A stretch of DNA of 64,000 nt from an uncultured Clostridium sp. GTDB taxonomy: Bacteria; Bacillota; Clostridia; Oscillospirales; Acutalibacteraceae. The position numbers and the translations under genes were made by a program. Where the stretch lies: assembly GCA_934717555.1 (NCBI GenBank), contig CAKUYY010000001.1:62001-126000 (forward strand). Reading direction: 5' to 3'. Below, one piece after another: positions 16,165-25,535 of this stretch (within the stretch, counting starts at the first letter, position 1; each line of letters begins with the position of its first letter). The notes under the pieces were generated by a model that saw only the letters and a program-made list of their open reading frames with translations, did not search any database and was not told the DNA's origin.

Positions 16165-16792
16165 AAAGATCATAAAGGAGACAACAAAAGAGATCTGGAG
16201 GGCCCCGCTAAAGGCCTCTATGCGGAAAAGACTGAAAAATCACAGTTTTTCGCTGATCTCATCGAACTGTATCGGCGGAATCCTCTATCATGATGTTGGG
16301 GAACAGTTTCGTACTCCAACAATTAACTTGATTATTCCTCAATTTGTGACCTTCGCGGAAAACCTGCGTTACTATTTACAGGTGGAACCTGTGGCGGGGG
16401 AACGCACCAAAGAAGGGTACCCGGTTTGCTGTTTGGATGGCCTGACCGTGATTGGGGTGCATTATGATTCCAGTGAATCATTGATCCGGGATTGGAAAAG
16501 AAGGGCGCAGAGGGTCAACTATGAGAATATCTTTTTGATCGCGACCGATAATTTTATCCATAACCAAGAAGAGCAGGAACGGTTTGACCGGCTTGCTTAT
16601 CCAAAGGTTTGTTTTACATCCTGTGAGAATACCCGTTATCCCTGGCAGGTTTACCTGCCGGAATTTCAAGGGCAAAGCCATGTGGGGGATACCCTTCGCT
16701 ATTGCAACGCGTGGGGCCTGCGTATTTTTGAAAAACATTTTGATTGTGTTGAGTGGTTAAATGAATATGAAAGTACTGATTGTAAGCCATAA
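16148..16792 (+). CDS. DUF1919 family polysaccharide protein
   Basis: Protein of 214 residues of the DUF1919 family, found in capsule and exopolysaccharide clusters. The family hallmark FSLISSNCIGGILYHDVG is at residues 34-51, followed by FRTPTINLIIP. It is often annotated as exopolysaccharide biosynthesis protein and suspected to be a transferase; its activity is not known to me. GTG start at 16148 inside the previous gene. Confidence 0.85.
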   Translation: MENKVKKIIKETTKEIWRAPLKASMRKRLKNHSFSLISSNCIGGILYHDVGEQFRTPTINLIIPQFVTFAENLRYYLQVEPVAGERTKEGYPVCCLDGLTVIGVHYDSSESLIRDWKRRAQRVNYENIFLIATDNFIHNQEEQERFDRLAYPKVCFTSCENTRYPWQVYLPEFQGQSHVGDTLRYCNAWGLRIFEKHFDCVEWLNEYESTDCKP

Positions 16793-18056
16793 TCCGATTA
16801 CCGATTATAACAGCATGGGGAAGACCTTTCTCGCGCTGTTTGAGACATTCAAGGCGGAGGAAGTATGCCAGTTCTATATCTATCCGACGCTGCCCAATAT
16901 ACGGAAATGTTGCAGTTACTACAGAGTAACCGATAAAGATGTTTTAAAGAGGAAAAAGTCGGGACGTGTGATAAATGCGCTTGAAATACGTCCGGATAAC
17001 ACTTTGTATGAACATGCTTCTGACCAAAAGATGTATCAGAATAAGGCCAGGCATCGGGAGTTAAAACTTTTTTGCCGCAATCTGATCTGGAAATGGGGCC
17101 GCTGGAATACCAAGGCATTACGGCAATGGCTGACGGAACAAAGGCCGGAGGTGATTTTCGCGGCTCCAGGCGTCTCTTCTTTCTTTTATGGGGTCATTGA
17201 AAAGATGGCGGATCAGCTGGATATTCCCATCGTGTCTTATGTATGCGACGACTTTTATTTCAGCACCTTTGCGCTCCAGCGTGGATGGGTACAAAAGGCC
17301 TATTACCGGTCCCTCCGCCGCAAGATAGCCGGCTTGATGAAGCGTTCCGCCCAGGTGGTCACTATTTGCGACAGTCTGGCGGAAGCCTATCAACAGGAGT
17401 TTGGATGTCCCACTACGACTGTTTATTCCGGGGCGAATATGGCAGTCGCTTCCCAGCCGCAGAAATCAGACAGCACGGATCTGGTTTATCTTGGGAACCT
17501 TCAGCTCAACCGGAACCAATCCCTGGCAGAGATCGGACGGGCGCTTCAAAGCATCAATGAGGAGAATGGGACCCACTACCGTTTGCTCATTTATACAGGG
17601 GACCGGAATCCGGAAATTTTAAGGCCGCTTCAAGGGATAGAGTCCATAGAAGTAAAAGGGTTTGTCAGCGGCGGCGAGGTGCATCGTATCATGCAAAACG
17701 CGTTGATACTGGTTCACACGGAATCATTCCAGCCGCAGGATATCGAAAGGGTGCGGTACTCCATATCCACCAAAATCGCGGACAGCCTGGCAAGCGGTAC
17801 TTGCTTATTCGCTTATGGTTCCGAACAGGTTGCTTCTATCAGACATTTAATGGACAATCATTGTGCTGGAGTGGCAACCGGCCAAGAGAAGATAAAAGCG
17901 GTGCTTTGGGATTACCTTTCCCACCCGGAAAAGCGGGAGGAAACCGCGAGGGAGGGCCTTGCGGTCGCAAGAAGATTCCATTCCCGGGAGTTACAGAGCG
18001 GGATTTTAAGAAATGTTTTGAGCGAGGTGGTGACGGATGAAAGTACTTCAGATTAA
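16761..18056 (+). CDS. Glycosyltransferase, GT-B fold
   Basis: Glycosyltransferase of 431 residues with GT-B fold. It begins MNMKVLIVSHNPITDYNSMGKT; the first strand and Gly/Asn-rich loop are those of GT4 enzymes. DLVYLGNLQLNRNQSLAEIG marks the start of the C-terminal domain and ADSLASGTCLFAYGSEQVAS the nucleotide-sugar binding end. Overlaps DUF1919 by 32 bp and the next gene by 20 bp. Donor and acceptor cannot be predicted. Confidence 0.82.
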   Translation: MNMKVLIVSHNPITDYNSMGKTFLALFETFKAEEVCQFYIYPTLPNIRKCCSYYRVTDKDVLKRKKSGRVINALEIRPDNTLYEHASDQKMYQNKARHRELKLFCRNLIWKWGRWNTKALRQWLTEQRPEVIFAAPGVSSFFYGVIEKMADQLDIPIVSYVCDDFYFSTFALQRGWVQKAYYRSLRRKIAGLMKRSAQVVTICDSLAEAYQQEFGCPTTTVYSGANMAVASQPQKSDSTDLVYLGNLQLNRNQSLAEIGRALQSINEENGTHYRLLIYTGDRNPEILRPLQGIESIEVKGFVSGGEVHRIMQNALILVHTESFQPQDIERVRYSISTKIADSLASGTCLFAYGSEQVASIRHLMDNHCAGVATGQEKIKAVLWDYLSHPEKREETAREGLAVARRFHSRELQSGILRNVLSEVVTDESTSD

Positions 18057-19278
18057 CTGCGTATATAATACCGGCAGTACCGGAAAGATCATGCAGGATA
18101 TCGACCACCGGTTACAGGCACAGGGGATTGAGACGGTCATTTGTTATGGCCGGGGGAAAAATGTGTCGGTGCCCGGGGTTTATAAGACCTGCGGGGAACT
18201 TTATTCAAAATGGAATAACCTGAGATCCCGGATGACGGGGATCATGTACGGAGGATGCGGTTTTTCCACTCGGAAACTGATCCGGATCATCCAGTCGGAA
18301 AACCCGGATGTGGTTCATTTGCATTGTATCAACGGCTATTTTGTCAATGTTTATCGATTGGTAGAGTGGTTAAAAGAGAATAAGATCGCTACGGTCCTGA
18401 CGCTGCATGCGGAATTTATGTATACCGCCAATTGCGGGTACGCGCTGGATTGCGAACGATGGAAAACCGGATGCGGCCATTGTCCCAGGCGGAAACAGGA
18501 GACGAAATCCATATTGCTGGACCGCACCGCCAGCTCCTGGAAACGCATGAGACAGGCCTTTGCGGGCTTTGGGGATCGCCTTGTGGTCTGTTCGGTGTCC
18601 CCATGGCTGATGGAGAGGGCGGCTGCTTCCCCTATCCTGAAAGAATTCCGGCATGAAGTAGTGATGAACGGCCTGAACACATCGGTTTTCAAACATACCG
18701 ATGCCTCCTCTCTCCGGGGGAAATACCATCTGGAAGGAAAAAAAGTGGTGCTTCATGTCACCCCGAACTTTACCAGTCCCATCAAGGGAGGCAGGTATGT
18801 ATTGGAGCTCGCGCAGCGTATGCAACGGGAAGACGTAGCGTTTGTCGTGGTGGGAAATACGGACCGCAGCCTGTCAATGCCTGAGAACGTGCTGGATGTG
18901 GGAAGGGTAGAAGACCAGTCCGAATTGGCGGCCTTTTATTCCTTGGCGGACGTCACTTTGCTTACCAGCGAAAAGGAGACCTTTTCCATGGTATGCGCTG
19001 AGAGCCTGTGCTGCGGCACCCCGGTAGTGGGATTTCAGGCGGGAGCCCCGGAAGGGATCTCTCTTCCTGACTATTCTTCTTTTGTAAAATATGGGGATAC
19101 GGAAGAATTGCAAAGGCAGCTCCGATCTTTTTTATGGGAGCGTCAATGGGATGGACAGGAGATCAGCGGACAGGCCGCACATCAGTATTCCAGGGAAATG
19201 ATGGCGGACCATTATCAAAATATTTATATGGACCTGATGGAGAACGCAAAGAATGGAAACGAAACTAATCAAGGATAG
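18037..19278 (+). CDS. Glycosyltransferase, GT4 (WcaC-like)
   Basis: GT4 glycosyltransferase of 413 residues. Seen: VYNTGSTGKIMQDIDHRL (acceptor-side loop), PDVVHLHCINGYFVNVYRLV, the cysteine-rich insert ANCGYALDCERWKTGCGHCP typical of the colanic-acid WcaC group, and the C-terminal ETFSMVCAESLCCGTPVVGF nucleotide-binding stretch. Adds one sugar to the repeat unit in the cytosol. Overlaps the polymerase gene by 26 bp. Confidence 0.88.
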   Translation: MKVLQINCVYNTGSTGKIMQDIDHRLQAQGIETVICYGRGKNVSVPGVYKTCGELYSKWNNLRSRMTGIMYGGCGFSTRKLIRIIQSENPDVVHLHCINGYFVNVYRLVEWLKENKIATVLTLHAEFMYTANCGYALDCERWKTGCGHCPRRKQETKSILLDRTASSWKRMRQAFAGFGDRLVVCSVSPWLMERAAASPILKEFRHEVVMNGLNTSVFKHTDASSLRGKYHLEGKKVVLHVTPNFTSPIKGGRYVLELAQRMQREDVAFVVVGNTDRSLSMPENVLDVGRVEDQSELAAFYSLADVTLLTSEKETFSMVCAESLCCGTPVVGFQAGAPEGISLPDYSSFVKYGDTEELQRQLRSFLWERQWDGQEISGQAAHQYSREMMADHYQNIYMDLMENAKNGNETNQG

Positions 19279-20494
19279 GAGACAAGGCACCCAGGGACAA
19301 CTGGTGTTTGTCCTTTATACCGTACTGACGGTAATTGTCTATATATTGCCATATACAAAGCTGCAAGTGCCTTATATTTTTGCAGCGGTCCTGATGCTGG
19401 GATCCCTGCCTTTCCTGTTGCTGCGGCAAAGGGATCTGGTACATTATACGATTTTATTGCTAGGGGCTTCCTTTGCCTTGTTTATCGGATATCTACTGTT
19501 CTGCGACTTTCCTTTTTCAGAAGCAGCGAATGAGTTGATACGGAATGTGCGGTTCTTTTTACCGGTACTGTGGGGATGCTACGCCATACGTTATTGTACC
19601 AGCAAGCAAAAGGGGTTCCTTTTGTTGTCCGTTTTTATTGTAGTATTTATCATCCTGTTCAATACGCTACAGGCTTTGGCAGTGGATCCTTGGATCTCTA
19701 GGATACTGGCGCAGAGTACTGCCACGAGTTCCAGCCAGATCAATGCTTACCGGTTGAGAAATGTGGGCGGCTTTGAATTTTCCTACATGATGGGGATTAT
19801 AACCCTCTGCTTTGTCTGGTTGGCCCTGAACGCTCCTAAGCGGTGGGTAAAGGTAGCCGGCGTACTTTTGACGATATTGGGGTTTTACTATATCCTGCAA
19901 TGCCAGTATACGACGTTATTGCTGCTCACTTTTTTGGGAACAGTCTTGCTCCTATTTCGCCGGGCGCACAGTTGGAAAGTCCGGATATTGCTTTTTATCG
20001 GCTGTGTTGCGCTGATCATTGGGTTTGTACCGCTGCTTTATTATCTTAGTGATCTTTTTACCGGTTCCCTGTTATCTTCCAAATTTTTGCAGATGGCGGA
20101 GGCGTTTACCAATCAGGATGTCAATGAACTGGGGAGTCGTCCTGAGCTGATGATGCAGTCTTTACAGAACTGGATAAAGAGCCCGATCTTTGGCGGATAT
20201 TATGAGAATTCCAACGCCCATTCCCTGATTGTAAATATTCTGGAAAAGAATGGAATTGTGGGAATCGGCTTATGGGCTTGGGTATTTGTCCGTTCCTGGA
20301 AAATAATCCGAAGGGTGATGGGGGAGAAAAAACTCCCCCTGGAACTGTTCGATATCGCTATGGTATTCCTTTTGGCATTATCTTTTTTGAATCCCATTGG
20401 GTATGTTTTTGAGGTGACGATCGCGGTTTTCCTGATTGTCCCTCTGTGGGTATCCTTTCATATACGAACAAAAAGGAGTGAAGAGAATGGGTAA
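19253..20494 (+). CDS. Wzy-type polysaccharide polymerase / O-antigen ligase family
   Basis: Integral membrane protein of 413 residues with about 11 hydrophobic segments and the large loop near residues 290-340 typical of the Wzy_C / O-antigen ligase family (ELGSRPELMMQSLQNWIKSP, then the NAHSLIVNILEKNGIVGIGL segment). In a Wzx/Wzy system it joins lipid-linked repeat units on the outer face of the membrane. Its place between glycosyltransferases and with one flippase in the cluster makes polymerase the better call. Confidence 0.85.
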   Translation: METKLIKDRRQGTQGQLVFVLYTVLTVIVYILPYTKLQVPYIFAAVLMLGSLPFLLLRQRDLVHYTILLLGASFALFIGYLLFCDFPFSEAANELIRNVRFFLPVLWGCYAIRYCTSKQKGFLLLSVFIVVFIILFNTLQALAVDPWISRILAQSTATSSSQINAYRLRNVGGFEFSYMMGIITLCFVWLALNAPKRWVKVAGVLLTILGFYYILQCQYTTLLLLTFLGTVLLLFRRAHSWKVRILLFIGCVALIIGFVPLLYYLSDLFTGSLLSSKFLQMAEAFTNQDVNELGSRPELMMQSLQNWIKSPIFGGYYENSNAHSLIVNILEKNGIVGIGLWAWVFVRSWKIIRRVMGEKKLPLELFDIAMVFLLALSFLNPIGYVFEVTIAVFLIVPLWVSFHIRTKRSEENG

Positions 20495-20978
20495 GATTTA
20501 TCAGTTCCTTTTTATTTATTTCATTAGAAAGACACCGGAAAAGTGGGGAAAGCTCCGCAACTATTTTGTGAGGAAATATATAAAATCCGCGGGGAAGAAT
20601 ATTAATATCGGAAGATACTGTAAAATTCATAAAAATACAACCATAGGAGATCATTCCGGGGTTGGGTTTGGTTGTGAGATCCCCAATGGGGTGACTTTGG
20701 GGAGCCATGTTATGATGGGACCGGATGTCCTGATTTTCACACAAAACCATCAGACAGCAGATACGGAAATCCCAATGCGGGAACAGGGCATGGCACCGCT
20801 AAAGCCGGTTGTGATTGGCGACGATGTGCGGATTGGGGCGCGGGTCTGTATCCTGCCCGGGGTGACAATCGGACAGGGGGCCGTGATTGGAGCCTGCGCC
20901 GTGGTTTCCAAAGACGTGCCCGCTTATTCCGTGGCGGTGGGCAACCCAGCCAGAGTGGTAAAAAAGAGAAAATCATAA
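20487..20978 (+). CDS. Hexapeptide-repeat acyltransferase
   Basis: Left-handed beta-helix O-acyltransferase, 163 residues, of the serine/maltose acetyltransferase type. Seen: hexapeptide repeats from NINIGRYCKIHKNTTIGDHS onward, the catalytic-loop His in FTQNHQT, and VIGDDVRIGARVCILPGVTI. Likely acetylates a sugar of the repeat unit with acetyl-CoA. The ATG at 20487 follows AAGGAGTG and overlaps the polymerase stop; the longer frame from 20436 lacks a site. Confidence 0.88.
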   Translation: MGKIYQFLFIYFIRKTPEKWGKLRNYFVRKYIKSAGKNINIGRYCKIHKNTTIGDHSGVGFGCEIPNGVTLGSHVMMGPDVLIFTQNHQTADTEIPMREQGMAPLKPVVIGDDVRIGARVCILPGVTIGQGAVIGACAVVSKDVPAYSVAVGNPARVVKKRKS

Positions 20979-20990
20979 GAGGGGATAACA

Positions 20991-21959
20991 ATGGAGAAAT
21001 GGAAAATTGACGTTGCCGTATTGTGTATTTTTTTCGCTCGTCCCGAACAGTTCCGGCAAATGTTTGAGCAAGTAAAAAAAGCCAGGCCCCGTGTGCTGCT
21101 GCTTTGGCAGGACGGCCCCCGGGAGGGACGGGAAGAGGATGTGAAAAATATCCTGGAATGCCGGAAGATCGCGGATGAGATCGATTGGGAATGTGAAGTA
21201 CATAAAAACTATCATGAGAAAAATATGGGGTGCGACCCCTCTACCCATTTGTCCCATAAATGGGCGTTCTCCCTGGTGGACAAATGTATCATATTGGAAG
21301 ACGATATCGTCCCCTCTCAGTCATTTTTCCGTTTCTGCAAGGAGCTTTTGGATAAATACGAATATGACACCCGGGTTGACCGGATTTGTGGGCAGACCCT
21401 CTATGGGGGGATTGATGATAAACGCTACAGCTACTTCTTCGCCCGTTCCGGTTCCTCTTGGGGCTGGGCGAGCTGGAAGAGGGTAGCGGATACCTGGGAG
21501 ACGGATTATCAATTTTTAAATGATCCTTATTATCTGGATCTCGCTGCCCACCGGTCGGGGCACAGGCGTTTTCAAAAAAGCCTGGAGCTCGCTCGTAAGT
21601 GTAGGGATGAGGGAATCCCCTATTGGGAACATATTGTGGGCTTCCGTACTTTGCTCAACTCCGGACTGGTGATTTATCCCACGGAAAACCTGGTGGAAAA
21701 CGTGGGGACGTCCTTAAACGCTACTCACGCCCCGGACAATATCGCAGAGCTGCCCAAGGAAATACAGCAGATGTTTACCACGACCGCCAGGGAGATTACC
21801 TTTCCGCTGCGGCATCCCCCTTATGTCATAGAGGATTACCATTACTATCAAAAGCTGATGGACCATATCGCGCCGCCTTTTTATGAAAAGATCAGAAGAA
21901 AAGCGGAACATCAGATCAGAAAGCTATTGGTAAAAAGGAGAAAGCCGGGAAACGTATGA
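20991..21959 (+). CDS. Glycosyltransferase, GT-A like
   Basis: Putative GT-A fold glycosyltransferase, 322 residues. Core: AVLCIFFARPEQFRQMFEQV, the strand CIILEDDIVPSQSFFRFC with an EDD metal motif, and SGSSWGWASWKRV, a combination seen in HlpA-like and GNT-I-like transferases of polysaccharide clusters. Ribosome-binding site AGAGGGG precedes the ATG. The last 4 bases overlap the next gene. Confidence 0.78.
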   Translation: MEKWKIDVAVLCIFFARPEQFRQMFEQVKKARPRVLLLWQDGPREGREEDVKNILECRKIADEIDWECEVHKNYHEKNMGCDPSTHLSHKWAFSLVDKCIILEDDIVPSQSFFRFCKELLDKYEYDTRVDRICGQTLYGGIDDKRYSYFFARSGSSWGWASWKRVADTWETDYQFLNDPYYLDLAAHRSGHRRFQKSLELARKCRDEGIPYWEHIVGFRTLLNSGLVIYPTENLVENVGTSLNATHAPDNIAELPKEIQQMFTTTAREITFPLRHPPYVIEDYHYYQKLMDHIAPPFYEKIRRKAEHQIRKLLVKRRKPGNV

Positions 21960-23113
21960 GATATCTGATTGTAGGCGACGCCAATTCCATGCACATCTTC
22001 AATTATGTCAAAACCGTACTGGATGGGGATCGCTTTGAGGTCCATTTGCTCACTTTGTCCACAGAGCGGGTAAAACAGGAATACCGGGACTATTATAAAA
22101 AGCATCACATTACCCTTCACTCGATTGCGGAACAGTATGGAGGGGATGTTCCGAATGCCACCAGACAGGATCGGCTTCGCAATTTCTTGAAAAAACTGTC
22201 GTTATTCCGCAAGCTTCCGAAAATCGATTTATGCCACATCCATTCCGTATATAAGACGAGCATGCTTTTTTACCTGCTGCACCGGAGGAAGTTCGCCCAT
22301 GTGATCGCTTCCTATTGGGGCGGGGATGTGGAAAACAAAGCTCCCTTTGTGGTGAAATTGAGAAAACGGTGTTTCCGTTTTGTGGACGCCATCACGGTTA
22401 CCACCCAAAAGACCTATGAGGATTTCCGGGCGATATATGGGGATATTTTTGACCAGAAGCTCAGAATCTGCAGGTTTGCCACAGCCGGGATCGACTGCAT
22501 TCACAAAATCGCCGCGTCGAAGTCTTCTCAGGACTGCAAACAGGAATTGGGGATTCCGGTAGATCGGGTATGTGTCACTTGCGGATATAGTGCGTATGAG
22601 GATCAGCATCAGGATGTCATGCTTCATGAGATCGCGAAATTGCCGGAAGCAATCAAAGAAAGGCTGTTTGTCATCGTTCCCATGCAGTATGGAAGGTATA
22701 ACCAGCCTTACATTGACCGGGTACACCGGGAGGCGGAACAATGCGGCTGCGGCGTCAGGATTTTGGAGGAATATTACCCCTTTGAGAAAAACGCGGTGAT
22801 GAGCCTTGCCACCGATATCTACCTGCATATGAGGGATACGGACGCTTTTTCCAATTCCTTAAAGGAACAGGTATATGCCGGATCCAGGGTAATCATTGGA
22901 TCTTGGCTGAAATATTATGAGTTGGAGCAAATGCGGGCACCCGTTGTCATGTTGGACTCCTTTGAGGAGCTGCCCGACCAGTTGACGAAGATGACCGCTC
23001 AGATTTCTTTGGAAGATAAAAAACTGTTTTCCCCCATCTATTCCCTGTACTCCTCCGAAAAAGTAAAAGCGGAATGGGAAAAAGTTATCAACGAAGTGTT
23101 AAAAAGGAGGTAA
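21956..23113 (+). CDS. Glycosyltransferase, GT4-like
   Basis: GT-B fold transferase of 385 residues. MRYLIVGDANSMHIFNYVKT at the start and DLCHIHSVYKTSMLFYLLHR are typical of GT4-like enzymes; VCVTCGYSAYEDQHQDVMLH opens the second domain. The C-terminal domain contains AFSNSLKEQVYAGSRVIIG, resembling the TDP-Fuc4NAc or CapM-type transferases. ATGA overlap with the previous gene. Confidence 0.8.
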   Translation: MRYLIVGDANSMHIFNYVKTVLDGDRFEVHLLTLSTERVKQEYRDYYKKHHITLHSIAEQYGGDVPNATRQDRLRNFLKKLSLFRKLPKIDLCHIHSVYKTSMLFYLLHRRKFAHVIASYWGGDVENKAPFVVKLRKRCFRFVDAITVTTQKTYEDFRAIYGDIFDQKLRICRFATAGIDCIHKIAASKSSQDCKQELGIPVDRVCVTCGYSAYEDQHQDVMLHEIAKLPEAIKERLFVIVPMQYGRYNQPYIDRVHREAEQCGCGVRILEEYYPFEKNAVMSLATDIYLHMRDTDAFSNSLKEQVYAGSRVIIGSWLKYYELEQMRAPVVMLDSFEELPDQLTKMTAQISLEDKKLFSPIYSLYSSEKVKAEWEKVINEVLKRR

Positions 23114-23120
23114 GGACGGA

Positions 23121-24029
23121 TTGAATTTCAGCGAGAATTGCAGTCTGTTGGTGTGCAGCTGCGACAAATACGCTACAGCGTGGTATCCATATTTTGAGTT
23201 AATCAAAAAGTATTGGCCAGAGCATCCGCAAAAAATATATCTGAATACTGAAACGAAACAGTACCACTGTGAAGGATTGGAGATTCAAACCATCAATTCC
23301 AGCGGGAATTACACTTGGAGCCAGAGGCTTTACCACTGTTTAGACCAGATTGACACGAAGTACGTGGTTTTTTCTCTAGAGGATTTCTTTCTGCTGGATT
23401 ATGTGAACCAAAGCAAGATGAACCGATGTATGGAATGGATGGAGGAAGACAGCTCTATCGCGGTTTGCAGGTTTTATGCATCCAATCTGGATAAATTAAA
23501 GAAAGTATGGAAAAACAGCGAGTTCCGTATCGCGGAATCCGATATTCTGTACCGCCTGGATACGCAGGTTGCATTATGGAATCGGGAAACATTGATGTCT
23601 TTCCTGGATTTATCAGAAAATCCGTGGCAATTTGAGGAAAAGGGTTCCAAGAGGGTGGCTGGCTCGGAGAAGAAATTTCTATGGCTTTATCAAAAAAACG
23701 ACTTTGATCTCGATGGCATGATTTTCCCATATAGAAATAATCCCAGATATGGATATGGAATCGCCTGGGGGAGATGGCTTTGGAACAATAAGGTTTGGTT
23801 TGAAAAAAATCAGATAAAAAATGTAGATGTACATAAATTGGGTGTATTGTCAGAACGGTCTGTTGATCGGAGATATCGGATGCTGTATTGTTCCAATCCG
23901 CAGGGAATGGCAAAAGTTCTGAGAGCGTTTTACCGGGGAATAGACAAAATGGAAAAGGTAACGCAAAATGTCCGAATCTACGGTTTCCGGAAGGGCCTGA
24001 AAATTTCAAGTGTAGGGATAAAGAAATGA
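23121..24029 (+). CDS. Putative glycosyltransferase, unclassified
   Basis: Cytosolic protein of 302 residues. The start SLLVCSCDKYATAWYPYFEL and the strand YVVFSLEDFFLLDYVN look like a GT-A Rossmann-like core with an ED motif in place of DxD. I know of similar uncharacterised proteins in capsule clusters, but cannot name the family. TTG start at 23121 with AAGGAGG 10 nt upstream. Overlaps the flippase by 4 bp. Confidence 0.65.
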   Translation: MNFSENCSLLVCSCDKYATAWYPYFELIKKYWPEHPQKIYLNTETKQYHCEGLEIQTINSSGNYTWSQRLYHCLDQIDTKYVVFSLEDFFLLDYVNQSKMNRCMEWMEEDSSIAVCRFYASNLDKLKKVWKNSEFRIAESDILYRLDTQVALWNRETLMSFLDLSENPWQFEEKGSKRVAGSEKKFLWLYQKNDFDLDGMIFPYRNNPRYGYGIAWGRWLWNNKVWFEKNQIKNVDVHKLGVLSERSVDRRYRMLYCSNPQGMAKVLRAFYRGIDKMEKVTQNVRIYGFRKGLKISSVGIKK

Positions 24030-25531
24030 ACAGTCAGAAACAAATTAAACTGGGAGCAATGATTTCTTATGCTGCCATTGCCATTAATATTGTCGCCACT
24101 CTGCTCTATACCCCCTGGATGGTCAGGCAAATTGGGCAAGCCAATTATGGGTTATTTACCCTAGCCACTTCGCTGATTAATCTGTTCCTCATTGATTTTG
24201 GCATCAGCTCTGCCATGTCCCGTTTTTTATCAAAATATCGGGCGGAAGGCAAGCAGGAGGAAATCAAACAGCTACTGGGCGCCACCTATAAGCTCTTTTT
24301 ATTTTTGGATCTCCTGTTATTGGTGGTTGTCAGCGTTGTTTACTTCTTTTTAGGGGATATCTACGCGAAATTGGATCAATCCGAGCTGGATACTTTCCGG
24401 ATCCTGTTTATTATTGTCGCCAGTTTCAATTTAATCAGTTTCCCTTGCCTTACCCAGAACGGGATATTGACCTCCTATGAAAAGTTTATCCAGCTGAAAT
24501 TGTGCGATCTGTTCAGGAAATTGTTCACAATCGTACTGGTGGTTCTAGCGTTGCTGCTCAATATGGGGGTAATCGCCGTTGTGGCGGCCAACGCGGTAGC
24601 CGGCGTCGTTACCATCCTCATTAAGCTGGTGATTATTAAATCCCAGATCAAGGTCAAAGCGTCGTTTCACATTACCCAAAAAGGCATCTATCGAATGATT
24701 TTTGGATTTTCCGTCTGGGTTACCGTGATTACATTCGCTCAAAAGCTTATTTATAATATGGCTTCTTCTATTTTAGGGATAGTGTCCGGGGCGATCGCCA
24801 TCGCTATTTTTGCACCGGCATCCTCTATCGCCAGCTATTATTATACTGTCGCTGAAGCGATCAACGGGCTTTTCCTTCCCACGATTTCCAGGAAAATAGC
24901 TGCGAATCGGGAGGAGGAGATTACCCCCCTGATGATTAAGGTGGGGCGTTTTCAGATGTTTATCCTGAGCTGGGTTTTTGTGGGGTTTATTTGCGTTGGG
25001 AAAGAATTTATGGTTTTATGGATGGGCCAGGATTATGTCATGTCCTATTATTGCACCATCTTGATCTTGTTTCCCGCCCTGCTGGAATATTCCCAGCAGA
25101 TTGGGAAAACCACCATTATCGCCAAGAATCTGGTGAAATGGCAGGCGATCGGCTTTTCCATCATCGGCGTGGTCACGCTGGGATTATCCTTTTTGCTGGG
25201 ATATTATTTTGGGGTGGTGGGGGTCTGCACCTCCATTTGTATCGCCGGCTGCGCCAATGTGGTATGGCAATGTTACATTTTTTCTCACAAGCTTCATATG
25301 GACATGAAATCGTTTTATCTCAAATGTTATCTGCCCATGCTCATTCCTTGTCTGTTGACAGTTTTTCTGGGCGGATATTTGGTATCCCTTTTCTCACACA
25401 ATGGTTGGTTCTATTTGGTGATAAAAGCATGTATTGTTTCCATGGTATATCTGGCCGCCTATTTCCTGTTCGCGATGAATAAAGAAAGGAAGCGCGCCTT
25501 ATTCCAGAAATTAAAATTAAAACGGAGTTGA
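24026..25531 (+). CDS. Wzx-type polysaccharide flippase
   Basis: Oligosaccharide flippase of the MOP/PST superfamily, 501 residues and about 12-14 membrane helices. It moves undecaprenyl-linked repeat units across the membrane. Seen: YTPWMVRQIGQANYGLFTLA at residues 26-45, the hallmark of Wzx/RfbX proteins, and FGISSAMSRFLSKYRAEGK. The frame is open from 23888 but the ATG at 24026 overlaps the previous stop (ATGA) and starts at the family's usual place. Confidence 0.92.
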   Translation: MNSQKQIKLGAMISYAAIAINIVATLLYTPWMVRQIGQANYGLFTLATSLINLFLIDFGISSAMSRFLSKYRAEGKQEEIKQLLGATYKLFLFLDLLLLVVVSVVYFFLGDIYAKLDQSELDTFRILFIIVASFNLISFPCLTQNGILTSYEKFIQLKLCDLFRKLFTIVLVVLALLLNMGVIAVVAANAVAGVVTILIKLVIIKSQIKVKASFHITQKGIYRMIFGFSVWVTVITFAQKLIYNMASSILGIVSGAIAIAIFAPASSIASYYYTVAEAINGLFLPTISRKIAANREEEITPLMIKVGRFQMFILSWVFVGFICVGKEFMVLWMGQDYVMSYYCTILILFPALLEYSQQIGKTTIIAKNLVKWQAIGFSIIGVVTLGLSFLLGYYFGVVGVCTSICIAGCANVVWQCYIFSHKLHMDMKSFYLKCYLPMLIPCLLTVFLGGYLVSLFSHNGWFYLVIKACIVSMVYLAAYFLFAMNKERKRALFQKLKLKRS

Positions 25532-25535
25532 TAAA